Shown here: positions 23,701 to 36,968 of the stretch, piece by piece
How positions within the stretch are numbered: the stretch's first letter is position 1
Layout: each line of letters starts with the position of its first letter
The notes under the pieces: model-generated
What the model was told of the DNA's origin: nothing
Seen by the model: only the letters and a program-made list of their open reading frames with translations
The model's database searches: none
Assembly (NCBI RefSeq): GCF_002127325.2
Contig: NC_035435.2
Span: 132,720,904-132,784,903 of the forward strand
Origin: Helianthus annuus
Taxonomy: Eukaryota; Streptophyta; Magnoliopsida; Asterales; Asteraceae
DNA: 64,000 nt
Direction of reading: 5' to 3'
Translations under genes and position numbers: made by a program

Positions 23701-25133
23701 CCTCAACAAAGGGCAAGTGCATGAGATTGGATAAACATCAAACTCACTTTATCGTATTTCTAAACCGACGCTAGAGGTTTCTAATCGTGTTCTCTACTCC
23801 AAACTCATTGACCACAACATAGATCTTTTTTAGCATACGACTCCTTCGTTTTTATATTCAATATCATTATGAAATCTCCTTTTTTATAGTGTCATGTTGA
23901 CAACAAGTGATACGTCGCACGGAAGTTCACCTAAATGGACCCATCCACACTTCACATATTATGATGAGCAATATTTGATGCCACTAAGTATCTTGCTTGT
24001 AACTCTGCAAGGTCCTTGCCAGTTTGTTTTGGAGAGAAGTAGCACATAATCACTTCTCATCGTAAAACTCTAAGCCATTAAGTCAACTTACACCTATGCT
24101 ACTAAGAAATGATAGTTTCATGCTATTAGCACCATGTTCTTGACAAACAGTTTCTTTAGCAACCACTTTCCTAACATTAGATCCCTCGCCATCTGCTATT
24201 CGTTCCATAAGCATCTTCTTTTTTAGTTGATTTCCGAACTAGTTTCCTCTTTTCGGCATTTTGAGACTCTACATCTTCTAATTCCTCGATTACAACTTTT
24301 GAAGACTCTGACATATGATGTGAAGTAAATCTTAAACTTTGCCTCCATGTGTTCAATATTAAAATAGGTAACCTAGTTGTCTTAATACATTTCCAAACCT
24401 AGTTATCTTAACGTACTTACCTAAATTAAACACATTTGTTAGCATTCTTTAATGCTTGCAACTCGGGATTTTGAAAATGATAACGTATATTTAACCCATC
24501 TTTCAACAAACGTAATGCTTGCATTAAGAAACTCGTTTTCTTTTACTAAAATATACAGGATATCAACAAAGTTCACCATCCCATAAGCATATCTCTTTCG
24601 TGGAATGTTTTTAAAAGATCATCCATGATAAATCTTAAGTAAAACAAGTTTTGATAAGCATATTAGAACAAATACGGAGAAGAGAACCAATATTTCATAG
24701 TTACATTATGTGCATTTTAACAATACGAATAAGAAAACCAGAATTTTAAAGTAAGGTTATTGGTTTGATTACCATAAACCTCTTGCAATTATAGTTGACT
24801 ATTGATTCCCTATGTGTACCAAACCATGTAGTGAAATTTTTTGCTATATATGAATGAGATTTTAGGGTTCAAGCGTGGAGAAAAGAAGATGGAGGGAAAT
24901 AGACGAAACTTATGCAACTGACATATAGCAAGCATAACTGAACAAGTTACCTATTTTGTACTTAGTAGTTAAGGTAAAAGAGTGACTTAACTCTAAAAAT
25001 ATATGTTTGTCCATCGAAGAGACTAAAAAAGTGACAAGTAGTAACCAGTTGTGATTAACGAGTATTTCTTAAAAGGTATTATCAAATGTGAAATTTTCCC
25101 TTATCAATATCGCATTCCTTATAATTTACTCTC
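23701..25133. other. Spacer with one small minus-strand ORF (24314-24177)
   Basis: No recognised gene. On the minus strand an ATG at 24314 opens 45 codons (MSESSKVVIEELEDVESQNA..., stop at 24177) with an acidic then basic composition. It may be a decayed exon, or chance. The rest is AT-rich without motifs. Confidence 0.35.
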
Positions 25134-25460
25134 TTAGAGCATTCACATCATGTCCACTAAATTCTATGAGAGAGATTTTCATATTATACAAAGTGATTGT
25201 AAGTTATTGTGAATAAAGGAGAGAGAAAATGTTACTGTTTATCTTTATATTTGAGGGGACATTGTTCACCCTCTATAATTTTTTTAATATACTTTGAAAG
25301 TGGTTATAAGTGAAGGATAAAGAAAAAATAATGATAAAGATATAAAAAATTGTTATTTAACTGAAAAGATAGAGAAATTATGATAGTTTTTAGTGTAAGT
25401 ATACAATAGAAAATAATGGATAGAATGTGATTACTTTTTTAGAATGCGAGTACTCTTACT
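25134..25460. mobile_element. Possible MITE
   Basis: It starts TTAGAGCATTCACATC and ends with an imperfect inverted counterpart (GAATGCGAGTACTCTTAC). The length, AT content and 'AGAGCATTCACATC' end resemble common plant MITEs. No clear target duplication is seen. Confidence 0.35.
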
Positions 25461-25719
25461 AATATGTTTCTAAAATTCTGTTGTGACTACTTTTTTAGGC
25501 CAACAAATACTTTTTATGCTAAATTTGTGTTGGTATAAAGTTAATACAAAAAAATATCTAGTTGTAATCATGTTTTTCAAATTAATATTCATGATCTTAA
25601 TTATTATTTCAATTTTTCCAAATTCATCAATTCCACATGCATTTAGTTTAATCAATTATTTATCTACCTAATTTTATATTTAGTACATCATCAAATAATG
25701 ATAGATTTTGTAAGTTTTT

Positions 25720-25853
25720 AGTGTTTCCTGAAATTATGTATCATTTGTTAGTTTCGTTTTGTGGACTTTTATCGTATTCATTAAACACAACTAAATATTG
25801 TCAGTGTTTCCTGAAATTACGTATGATTTGTTAGTTTCGTTTTGTGGACTTTT
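25720..25853 (+). repeat. 51-base direct repeat at the LINE 5' junction
   Basis: AGTGTTTCCTGAAATTA...GTGGACTTTT at 25720-25770 recurs at 25803-25853 with two or three differences. The second copy runs directly into LINE ORF1 sequence, which suggests a junction duplication at a 5'-truncated LINE. Confidence 0.8.
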
Positions 25854-25857
25854 ACCT

Positions 25858-27254
25858 ATGATCAATGGGAAGCTTGCTCACCCGTCTGTGGGTAAGAGTT
25901 ATAGAGATGTGGTCCGAAGCAAGGATGGTGGGAACTTTGCGGTAAACATTGAGGTGCCTCCCTTAATCTCAGATATCAAGAAAGCGCTTGAATTTAAAGC
26001 CCTGGTTGGTGAAACTAAGGATATAGATATTCTAAATGACCTGCAAAGTAAACTATCTGGCATTACGGAAGATGGCTTCCAGTTAAAATACCTTGGGGGA
26101 TTGAAAGTTTTGCTCTGTTTTAAATCGGTTAAGGAAGCGGAAGAGTTCCATTATCATTTGGTCAATGAATGGGAGAAATGGTTCTCCCGGCTTTATGTCT
26201 GGGATGGCCTTCCTCCGATATTCGAAAGGGTTGCGTGGGTTAAAGTCATTGGTGTTCCGGTGTCCCTTTGGGATAGACACATTTTTAACAAAATTGGTGA
26301 AAGGTGTGGCCGGCTATTGGTTAAATCGGATGCGGAGGTTAATGATGGGAATTTGTCGGAGGAACGGCTGGCGGTTCTAGTGCAGTCAGGTAAGAGGATT
26401 AATGAGGAATTCAATATTCTATGGAAAAATCATTCTATCAAGGTCTGGGTTGAGGAATTATCGGGTCAATGGTATCCAGCTTTTTTGGATGGCGACGTGG
26501 ATACTTCGGATCGGAATTCCACCGGTGAGTCGTCGGAGCTGGGTGTTTCCATATCGGAGGAGTCGGTTGATAATCCTCAGCTGAACGATTCGTCTTCACA
26601 TAGCTTGGGAATCCCTCCCGCCGGTTTGGTTCTAGAGGACGATATTAATGATAGGGTGCATGCGGTGCATGGGGAGAATTTTTCTCATGCGTTTCGTAGT
26701 AATGATGAAAGAGACAAGATGGGGCCGGATGTCGATGAGGGCATGGAAAGGTGTTCTTTTGGGGATCTGCAAAATGCGGCTGAGGCAGTGGAGAGAGAAT
26801 TTCCTGCGGGCTGCGAGAAGTCTAATGATGGTGTGGATCAAGGTGGGCCTGATGCTCATGGGGAGAGTACTGGTTCGGAGCCCAACAGGCCAGGCTTTAT
26901 TACTTTTCGGCCCAATAGCAAAAACAAAAAAACTAAAACGCCTCCTCTTCAGGCCCAAGTTGTGGAGATTCCTGATCTTAATGACGATGCTGAGGATCCA
27001 GAGGGTTCTGACCCGTTCAACATAGAGGATATTTTCAGAATGGAAGCTGAGGAAGCCAGGGGGTGGAGTTTGGTAATGTCTCGCCGGTGCCGGAGAGGGC
27101 TACTGATCTGGAAGCCGACCTGGAAGCTGAGATTATCAAAGAAGTTGCTGATACTCTGGATCTGGGGTCACGGATTGGGATTGAGGTTAGGGGTTTTGAG
27201 AAGCATGTGAAGAAAATTGTTTCTGGGGAATTGGAGGCTTCTGTTTGCAAATGA
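25858..27254 (+). pseudogene. LINE ORF1, RNA-binding-type protein, 5'-truncated and frameshifted
   Basis: The first ATG (25858) gives SYRDVVRSKDGG..., then KYLGGLKVLLCF and RVAWVKVIGVPVSLWD, the DUF4283-like block of plant LINE ORF1. The middle is acidic and Ser-rich, with a PNSKNKKTKTPP basic patch. A +1 shift in the G-run near 27056-27063 moves the frame. The usual C-terminal segment (EIIKEVADTLDLGSRIG...) is in the new frame and stops at 27252-27254. That stop overlaps the ORF2 start as ATGA. ORF1 proteins bind LINE RNA and act as chaperones; this copy cannot make the whole protein. Confidence 0.8.
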
Positions 27255-30200
27255 ATTTTCTCTCAATAAACATGAACGGGATTGGAGGGGGTCATAAATG
27301 CTCCTGGGTCAGAAAATTGAGGTCCCTTTTGAAGGCTGATGTTATCGGCCTGCAGGAGACGCATCAGTCGGGGTTGTCTGAAGTCGATCTTCGCCGGTTC
27401 TGGGATAATTCTAGTTTGGAGTCTTGCGTGGTGGACTCGAGAGGCAGGTCGGGTGGTCTTGTCCTGTTGTGGAACCCAAATGTGCTGTCAGTGGACTTCT
27501 CCTTGAAGAATCAGAGGTATGTTCTTGTCTCTGGTAGTATAAGGGGCGTGGACAATAGAATTAACATTCTTAATGTCCATGCCCCCAATGAGGTCTCTCT
27601 TAGAAGATCTCTGTGGTCGGAAATCTCTGGGCTTATCTGTCTTCGGGAAGGGTTGTGGGTGTGCTTTGGTGATTTTAATGAAGTCAGAAATCCGTCTGAA
27701 AGGGTAAACTCTAGATTCGACAATAATGCCTCGGAAGCGTTTAATGACTTCATCATCGGGGCTGGTCTGCTTGAATACCCGGTGTCTGGGGGTAGGTTTA
27801 CCTTCGTGTCGGGTCATGCTGAAGTTAAGATGAGCAAGCTAGACCGCTTTCTGGTGAATGATGAATTCATGGCCTTATGGCCTCTTGCCAAAGCGGCTGT
27901 GCTAGATCGAGGTGCTTCGGACCATTGCCCGATTTCTCTTTCTTGCAATCAGGTTGATTTCGGTCCTATTCCCTTCAAATTCTTCAATACTTGGTTAGGC
28001 GATGCGGTGGTGGCAAAGATTGTGCAGAATGCCTTAACTTCAACTGCGGTGGGAGAGAATAAGGATATGGCTTTGTGTCTGATCCTCAAAAAAATTAAAG
28101 AAGGCATAAAGAAATGGAGAAAGGAAGCTCAAATGTCTGAGAATAAAGAGCTCATTGAGATGAAGAAGTCCTTAAATTGCATTGAAGCTAAAGCCGAGAC
28201 TCAGCAACTTTCGGATTCAGAAAAATCTAGGAGAATTGAGCTTAGGGATTCTGTGATCAAATTGGAACGGGCTAGATGCCAGATCGCCCAGCAAAAGGCC
28301 CGTGTAAATTGGGTTAAGTTTGGGGATGAGAACAGTTCGTTTTTCCATAAAGTGGCCAAAATTAATACCGCGAACAACAGAATCAATGGTCTTCTATTCG
28401 AGAACATTGTGGTCTCCGATCCTATTGAATTAAAATCTAAGGTTTTGGGTTGGTTCAAAAAACATTTCTCGGAGCCTATTAACCGAAGACCTTGTTTTTG
28501 TGGGGATGACTTACCCAAAATTTCGGCTAATAGTGCTCTGGCTTTGGCTGAATCTTTTTCGGAAGCGGAGGTTTGGAGGGCTATTAAGGATTGTAATGGA
28601 GGAAAGGCTCCCGGTCCGGATGGGTTTACTATGAAATTTTTCAAGGTTTTCTGGAAGGAGTTTAAGCCGGTTATTATGGGGATTTTCGGAGATTTTTATA
28701 ACAAAGGAGTTATTAACAAAGGGTGTAACGCTTCGTTTGTGGCTTTAATCCCTAAATCTAAAGACCCGCAAGATCTCTCTAATTTCCGCCCTATATCTCT
28801 TGTCGGGTCTTTATACAAAATTATTGCCAAAGTCCTTGCGAACCGGTTGAAAAATGTTCTAGACGAGATCATCTCTCAGAATCAATCTGCCTTTGTCGGA
28901 GGTCGAAACATTTTAGACAGCCCTCTTATTGTCAGTGAAGCGGTTTCGTGGGCAAAGAAAAATAAATCGGAAATGCTCATTTTAAAAGTTGATTTTGAAA
29001 AGGCCTATGATTCGATTAATTGGAAATTTCTCCTTCAAATGATGGGTCATATGGAGTTTCCTGCCAATTGGATCTTGTGGATAAAAGGGTGTCTGCGGTC
29101 GGGTACGGGCTCGGTTTTACTCAATGGCTCTCCTACAGCAGAATTTAAATATAAACGTGGATTGCGCCAAGGCGATCCGCTATCCCCGTTCTTATTCATT
29201 TTGGCCATGGAGGTGATTAATTTATTCTTACATAAAGCTATGGCGGCTGGGCTTTTTCATGGTTTTCAACTCCCAAATAACGGGCCAGTTCTTTCTAATC
29301 TCTGTTACGCGGACGATGTCCTATTTATTGGAAAGTGGTCGATGCAGAATGTGTTAACTCTAAACCGGTTGCTTAGATGGTTGGGGCTTGTAACGGGTCT
29401 GAAAATAAATAACAAAAAGTGTAAGTTATTCGGCATTGGGGTGCACGATGAAGAGGTTGCTTTGATGGCGTCAAAGCTGAATTGTGAAGCTGGGACCCTC
29501 CCTTTTATGTATCTGGGAGTCCCGATCGGGGCAAATATGAAGCGGGTCAAATTTTGGGAGCCGGTGGTGAGCTCGGTGGGAGCGAGGCTGTCAAAATGGA
29601 AAGCTAGACATCTGTCTTTTGCGGGTAGACTCACCCTCGCCAAGTCGGTTTTAGGAAGTATTCCCTCCTATTATATGTCCTTGTTTCTTGCCCCGAAGTC
29701 CATTATAAATAAAATTGACAGAATTAGAAGGGATTTTGTTTGGGGTATTTCTGACTCAAAGAAAAAATTCAGATGGGTTAAATGGGATTCCATGATGAGA
29801 TCGAAAAAATCTGGGGGTTTGGGGGTTGGGAGGCTTAGGGATTTCAACCTTGCTATGTTAACCAAGTGGTGGTGGAGATTCAATATGAATCCGAATCAGC
29901 TATGGGCTAGTGTGGTTGGGTCGATTCATAAAGCCAATCACGCGGATCAACTTATTCCGATCTCTAATTCCATTCCCGGGGTGTGGAAGGATGTGGGTAT
30001 GATGGCCAAGGAATTGGGTAAAAGGGGGGTCGATATGAGCCAGAATTTGATTGCTGTCAATGGGTCCTGGAAATGGAGAACTTGTTCGGACGTCCCTTTC
30101 TCGGTGAAACAGGTTAGGAGTGATCTCGAAGACTCAATGGGGCCGGATCCGGGATGTAGTACTGGGTTTGTTTGGTCCAGTTGGGCCCCGCCAAAAGCTA

Positions 30201-30673
30201 ATTATCTTCTCTGGCGTTCGTCTCTCGGGAAGATTGCTAGCCGGGTCGGCCTTGTGCACAGAGGTGTTGTTTTGCCGGATGTTTCCTGCCCTAGGTGTAA
30301 CCTTGATATCGAAGATCCCAATCATATATTCATCAAATGTCTATGGGCTAGATGCATTTGGTGGAATGTCCTCTCGTGGGTTCGGATCGGTTTCCCGGAG
30401 CATTGCGATTCAGTTGCAGATCTCCTTTCTTACGTTGACGGAATCCCCGGTGGGAAGGTTTGGAAGAATCTGATTCGGACAATAGTTATGGCTACATGTT
30501 GGGGGATCTGGAGTGCTAGAAATGCCAAAGTTTTTGACGACAAGTTCGTTCCAATTATGAAGACGGTGGACTTTGTGAAAGAAGAGGCGTTTCTTTGGAT
30601 CAATAATCGCTCTAATCTTAAGTCGATTACCTGGGGTAACTGGAGGCTCTTTGATTTAGTAGGCATTGTTTGA
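27251..30673 (+). CDS. LINE ORF2: endonuclease and reverse transcriptase
   Basis: Open frame of about 1140 residues. I chose ATG 27251 (MNFLSINMNG) because it overlaps the ORF1 stop (ATGA). The N-terminal exo/endo-phosphatase endonuclease has GLQETHQ, GDFNEVR and ASDHCPISL. The RT domain has APGPDGFT, LKVDFEKAYDSINW, GLRQGDPLSPFLF and the YADD active site. The C-terminal zf-RVT has SWAPPKANYLLWRSSLG and a CPRC...H...C cluster. No RNase H is seen. It nicks DNA and copies LINE RNA at the nick (target-primed reverse transcription). All catalytic motifs look intact, which is unusual in this window; ORF1 is broken, so it would need ORF1 in trans. Confidence 0.95.
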   Translation: MNFLSINMNGIGGGHKCSWVRKLRSLLKADVIGLQETHQSGLSEVDLRRFWDNSSLESCVVDSRGRSGGLVLLWNPNVLSVDFSLKNQRYVLVSGSIRGVDNRINILNVHAPNEVSLRRSLWSEISGLICLREGLWVCFGDFNEVRNPSERVNSRFDNNASEAFNDFIIGAGLLEYPVSGGRFTFVSGHAEVKMSKLDRFLVNDEFMALWPLAKAAVLDRGASDHCPISLSCNQVDFGPIPFKFFNTWLGDAVVAKIVQNALTSTAVGENKDMALCLILKKIKEGIKKWRKEAQMSENKELIEMKKSLNCIEAKAETQQLSDSEKSRRIELRDSVIKLERARCQIAQQKARVNWVKFGDENSSFFHKVAKINTANNRINGLLFENIVVSDPIELKSKVLGWFKKHFSEPINRRPCFCGDDLPKISANSALALAESFSEAEVWRAIKDCNGGKAPGPDGFTMKFFKVFWKEFKPVIMGIFGDFYNKGVINKGCNASFVALIPKSKDPQDLSNFRPISLVGSLYKIIAKVLANRLKNVLDEIISQNQSAFVGGRNILDSPLIVSEAVSWAKKNKSEMLILKVDFEKAYDSINWKFLLQMMGHMEFPANWILWIKGCLRSGTGSVLLNGSPTAEFKYKRGLRQGDPLSPFLFILAMEVINLFLHKAMAAGLFHGFQLPNNGPVLSNLCYADDVLFIGKWSMQNVLTLNRLLRWLGLVTGLKINNKKCKLFGIGVHDEEVALMASKLNCEAGTLPFMYLGVPIGANMKRVKFWEPVVSSVGARLSKWKARHLSFAGRLTLAKSVLGSIPSYYMSLFLAPKSIINKIDRIRRDFVWGISDSKKKFRWVKWDSMMRSKKSGGLGVGRLRDFNLAMLTKWWWRFNMNPNQLWASVVGSIHKANHADQLIPISNSIPGVWKDVGMMAKELGKRGVDMSQNLIAVNGSWKWRTCSDVPFSVKQVRSDLEDSMGPDPGCSTGFVWSSWAPPKANYLLWRSSLGKIASRVGLVHRGVVLPDVSCPRCNLDIEDPNHIFIKCLWARCIWWNVLSWVRIGFPEHCDSVADLLSYVDGIPGGKVWKNLIRTIVMATCWGIWSARNAKVFDDKFVPIMKTVDFVKEEAFLWINNRSNLKSITWGNWRLFDLVGIV

Positions 30674-30778
30674 AGTGTTTTCTGTTTTTGTTTTGTTCCT
30701 TTTTCCGTTTGTTTGTATGTTGTTTCCCAGCCTCTTGCTGGCTCTTTATATGCATATATAAAGTGGGTTTGCCGTTCA

Positions 30779-32685
<1,907 letters not shown>

Positions 32686-34400
32686 AAAGTAAGGGAGACT
32701 GTAATGCCTCGTATTTCCATATTCCTATTTTTAGAAAGTTCGTGTCCGCATTCTATTTTTAGAAACCTTACATTCGTATTTCGATTCCAATATCACAATT
32801 CGAGGCATTAATCATAATGGGAATTCACTTTTATACTCATATGTGTTACATTTCATACTTGTGTAATATACGCAATCAAATTTTTAAATACGTGTTTATG
32901 CGCAAAACTGACACTTGAAATACTTGAAATTATCAATTATACGTGCATTATACTCATACACTACTTTGATACACTTGGAATACCTAAAAACATACTTAAT
33001 TACGAGTTTCTAGCATAAAATAATGGAATTATCAAACTCTGGGTGTCAAACTGCAAATCTGAAAAGTTTGGCAAATTCTGCCGGTGGTGCACGACCATGC
33101 AACTGAGGCGCACGGCCATGCACACTGCGATCCGCATGACCGCTTACCTGATGTGCACCACCTTGCGATCCGCGATCCACACGACCGTGCACTTGATCCG
33201 CACGGCCGTGCAAAATGACCAGGTCTAGCATAATCTTTTAAAACACGCAAATTTTGGCTCCATTTCCCTCCTTTCAACCCCCCAACCAACTTATTTAACA
33301 CCCAAACCTAATCCCAACTATAAATATAACCCCTTATCACCTCCTAAGAGTCTCCACTCATCTAAATGTCTCTCAAGCTCTCTAATCTTCTCTAATTTCT
33401 CATGTTTTGGTAGAAAGTTCCAAGCATTCTAAGTGAGTTTTCACTCACCTTTCTTCTTATTTCTTCATGCTTTATTCTTCTAAACTACTTGGATAATCTC
33501 TAGAAAAGTGTCCGCAAGTTTGCCATGGCAAATTAAGGTGGAACCTCACCATATTTGAGATCCAAAGTATGGTTAAAATTCTGCTTTGAATTTTAAACTT
33601 ATTTCTTGTATATTTTGATTGAAACTTGATGAAATCTTATACCCATCAAGCTCCAACTAAGCTCATAGTTCTGGGTTTGTGTTGTGGTTGATTTCCACCA
33701 AGAACACAAGCTTAAATCATATTTAAAATCTGTCCAAATGTTCTAAGTGATTGGAAATCATCCAAACTTCAACCCCTTATGTTGAAAGTCTTGTGCATTA
33801 GTTGTGTGTGAACCATGGAAGCTTTGGCTATCCGAATTAGTTCCACGAAACCTCAGTTGTTCACATTTTTCATACACCGAGTAGCTTCCAAGAATCACAG
33901 TAACACAACCTCGCCGCACCTCCAACATTTGTCATGATGGGTATCAGTATGGAACACTCGGGTTGATCTTACTTGGCTACTTAACGATCTAGTTAGTTGT
34001 ATTCTTATTTTTATTCATAACCAACCGGTTCATCAACTAAGTTGATGACTTTGTGCTTTGGTGAAACATACAATGAGGTTGATCTTGCCTCCATGCTTGA
34101 CTTACATGATTTATATGATAATACATGATGGACTATACTGTATAATATAAAATATATATTTAATCGAATTCTTGATACTAACCTGATTATGTTAATGTCA
34201 TGAACTTAGGTTATATTATCTTTGTTCTAAACTCCTCGTTTGTGATTCTAATGGAAAAATTGGTGCCCCTGAAAAAACATGAAACATAGTGTCCAAACGA
34301 GTATTTAGACAAGATATATTTTCGTTACATACATACTTTTATTATTAAATTCCGAATCCGAACTCTCCACAAATTCCATAATCTCACACACCTTCGTTTC
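32686..34400 (+). repeat. Polypurine tract and LTR of a Ty3/gypsy (Tekay-type) element
   Basis: TTTCGGGACGAAATTTACT...AAGTAAGGGAGAC (32667-32698) followed by TGTAATGCCTCG (32699) is the usual end of a chromovirus internal region and the start of its 3' LTR. The 3' boundary is a guess. It contains a CG-rich palindrome cluster (33080-33211) and TATAAATA (33319-33326). No coding sequence is seen. Confidence 0.55.
33080..33326 (+). promoter_or_regulatory. GCACGGCCGTGC palindromes and TATA box
   Basis: GCACGGCCGTGC (33200-33211) is a perfect 12-bp palindrome, with related words (GCACGGCCATGC, ACACGACCGTGC) back to about 33087. TATAAATA follows at 33319-33326. Confidence 0.5.
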
Positions 34401-34516
34401 CCTAGTGTACGGTAACTTCGGTGTTCTCAACTCTCTTACACTTCAACTCACGTACGTGGGATTGCTACGCAAAACCGTGAGTATACTCGATCCCATTTTC
34501 CGTTTTACACACTTTG

Positions 34517-35761
34517 TTACGCTGGTTGCTGCTGTGGCTCTTTCTTCACCACTCTGTTTAGGCAGACATTTGCAAAGTAGTTGGGATCACCACATGCAAA
34601 ACAGGCTCTTGCGTGTACAGCGGGAGCAGGAGCTGCTTGTTGGTCCTGGGGAGCAGGAAGAGGAGCTGGCAGTGTAGGAGCTTGAACTTGAGCTTGAGCT
34701 TGGCGGGGACCGGTACGGTAGTTAGCAGTAAAGTGGCCGTACAGGTTGTAGTGAACACAAAATCGGTATGCGATCCCAACAGGATGATGGTAGGTGCAGG
34801 TAGGGCACAGCGGGTGTGGACCAGTATATGCCCGCTTAGCTGGCGGTGCATTGGTCACCGGTGCTGCTACCTGGCGGTTCTGGGGTTGCGGTTGAGTAGG
34901 GACAGCTTGGGGTGGAGCGGCGGTTACTACACAGTTCTTGTTGTTGTTGTTCTTGCGCTTGCGATGTGAAGACTTGGAAGCTTGTGGTGCGGCGGTTTCA
35001 GCGGTGGGAGCAGCGGTAACTTGGTGGAGACTTTTGGTGGTATTCTTGAAATAACCAGCCTTAACTCGCTTGTCATTGATCTCTGCAGCGAGTAGGTAAG
35101 TCTCTTCGATTGTTGTCGTCTTCGCGGCTTGCACGAAATCAGCAAAACAATACGGTAAGGCACAGATGTATTTCTTGATGGTGATGTCCGGGGTAGAGAC
35201 TTGGCCGGGACAAATGATACTCAGCTGCTTAAAGCGGGTAGTTAGACCAGCGTTGTCGCCACCCTCCTGCTTGATGTTCCAAAACTCGTCCTCCAGCTTC
35301 TGAAGCTCATGGGGAGGGCAGAATTCCTTCATCATGATTTCCTTCAACTACTCCCAAGTAAGCCCATAGGCTGCATCATTCCCTCGCATGTTCCTTTCGG
35401 CCGTCCACCAGTCCAAAGCCCTGGACTGGAAAACGCCAGTTGCGTTGACAGTACGGAGGTTATCAGGACATCCGCTTTGGCGCAGGGTGACTTCAATTGA
35501 ATCGAACCACTGAAACATGGCGGTAGGCCCGTCTTCTCCGGTGAATTCTTTAGGGCCGTAGGCCTTAAACTGCTTGAAGCTAAAAGTACCCTTCGGAGAG
35601 TCGGTCCTTGATTCCTCAGAGGACTTGCTAGCATTTTCATTAAGCTCGCTGACAATTTGCGGAATGACTTTAGCCATCTGCTTGGCGACTAGTGCAGCGA
35701 TGCGTTTGTCTTGGTGATTGCTACGGGCAGCGCGAGAAGTGTGCAATCCAAATGACGTCAT
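34517..35761 (-). pseudogene. Tekay-type Ty3/gypsy Gag, broken
   Basis: ATG at 35761 (minus). N-terminal KGTFSFKQFKAYGPKEFTGE and LDWWTAERN are typical capsid motifs of Tekay Gag. A TAG at 35350-35348 precedes LKEIMMKEFCPPHELQKLEDEFW. The two C-terminal zinc knuckles are damaged: one has lost its last Cys (GHFTANYR) and the other its His (CFACGDPNYFANVC). Gag forms the particle that packages element RNA. No protease follows before 34517, so the element is truncated; the leader and 5' LTR are at higher coordinates. Confidence 0.9.
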
Positions 35762-36955
35762 TGTCTGCAACAGACATCGCCAAAGGACTCAGACACAAGT
35801 CGATTACATCCAGTATAGCCTAGCGAATCTCCAAAGGCTACTTTATTTAAAGCACAGGAACACGTCTAATCACATAGTCACACAATCACATAGGCATATA
35901 ATCCACAGAAGCACGTAAGCACAGAGGCACATAGTCCACGTAAGCACAGAAGCACATATCCAACTATATTTTGCACGTATTCACCTATCTTTCACAGCCG
36001 CGATTGCGATCGGGAATTGCGAGTGCGAATAGCGAGTAGCGATTGCGGGTAACATAGCATGCGATTTGTTAGCGTATTGAGATAGATGTGCAGTGCGAGT
36101 CGTGCGTGTTGATCAAAGTGAACAACGAAAAACGTATAAATCACCAGAATTGAAACACATAAACAGGTAAAACCACATAAAACACATAAAATCGAAGAAT
36201 CCATAGAGTCAGCGGTAGCGAGTTCAGAACCGAAACACATAAACACATAAAATCGGTGACTGGAGTTTGAAATCGGATAATAGATTGTCTCGGGTGATAG
36301 ACGTCGACTACCCAAAGCGATTCGACTATTCTCAAGGACTTTGAGTACACGCTTTGGCCTAGTAGACTGTGCTCTCTCACCCTCACACGGTGAACGGCAC
36401 GCATCCCTTCGGCTATTCACGCAACTCGAGTCGTTGGAATCCATCGAGACTTTGGTGAGAGCTTTGTGAAACCATAATAGGGAGTGGAACGTGTTTAGCA
36501 AGATTCGGGTTTCACCCCTAGCTTAACAACTTGCCTTCCAGTTTGTGTGATAGAATCACAAGAGAGATAGAGGGAGATTTGCGCCGAAGTACAGATTTCA
36601 CTCCTAATTCAACACAAATTCTCGTGTTTATAGTAAAAATTCGCGTCGAACGAGCGATTTCTTTGAGAGTTTGCGGTTTTCACACCTAATCTCGACCAGA
36701 TCTCCCATTTGTTTTCGAAAATTGTGCGTGTGTTGCCAGCCTTATGAAAGGCTGATCTTGCGGGAAGCAGTAGTATGCGATGTCCGCGCAAAAGTGTAGT
36801 TTGCAGCGAGTTCGAGCGAGAATATCAAGTAAGCTCGTACAAAACCCCTACTGGGTTTGCACAAGTCGGTCTATTGGTACCTAGACTATAGACTAGGTCG
36901 TTTCTAAGACATCGACCCGGACTAGGTCGAGTCTTGCCTAATTCCCTATAGTTAT
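35762..36955 (-). other. Tekay leader between primer site and Gag
   Basis: Non-coding on the minus strand, between the primer site (36968-36956) and the Gag ATG. It contains runs such as ACATAAACACATAAAA and no clear gene. Confidence 0.6.
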
Positions 36956-36968
36956 GGCTCTAATACCA
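36956..36968 (-). other. Primer-binding site, initiator methionine tRNA
   Basis: TGGTATTAGAGCC on the minus strand, a one-base variant of TGGTATCAGAGCC. It begins four bases after the LTR end TGTGACA. Confidence 0.85.

Noticed and set aside
35992..36501. 169-codon minus ORF in the Tekay leader
   Set aside because: Located between primer site and Gag, low complexity, no motif.
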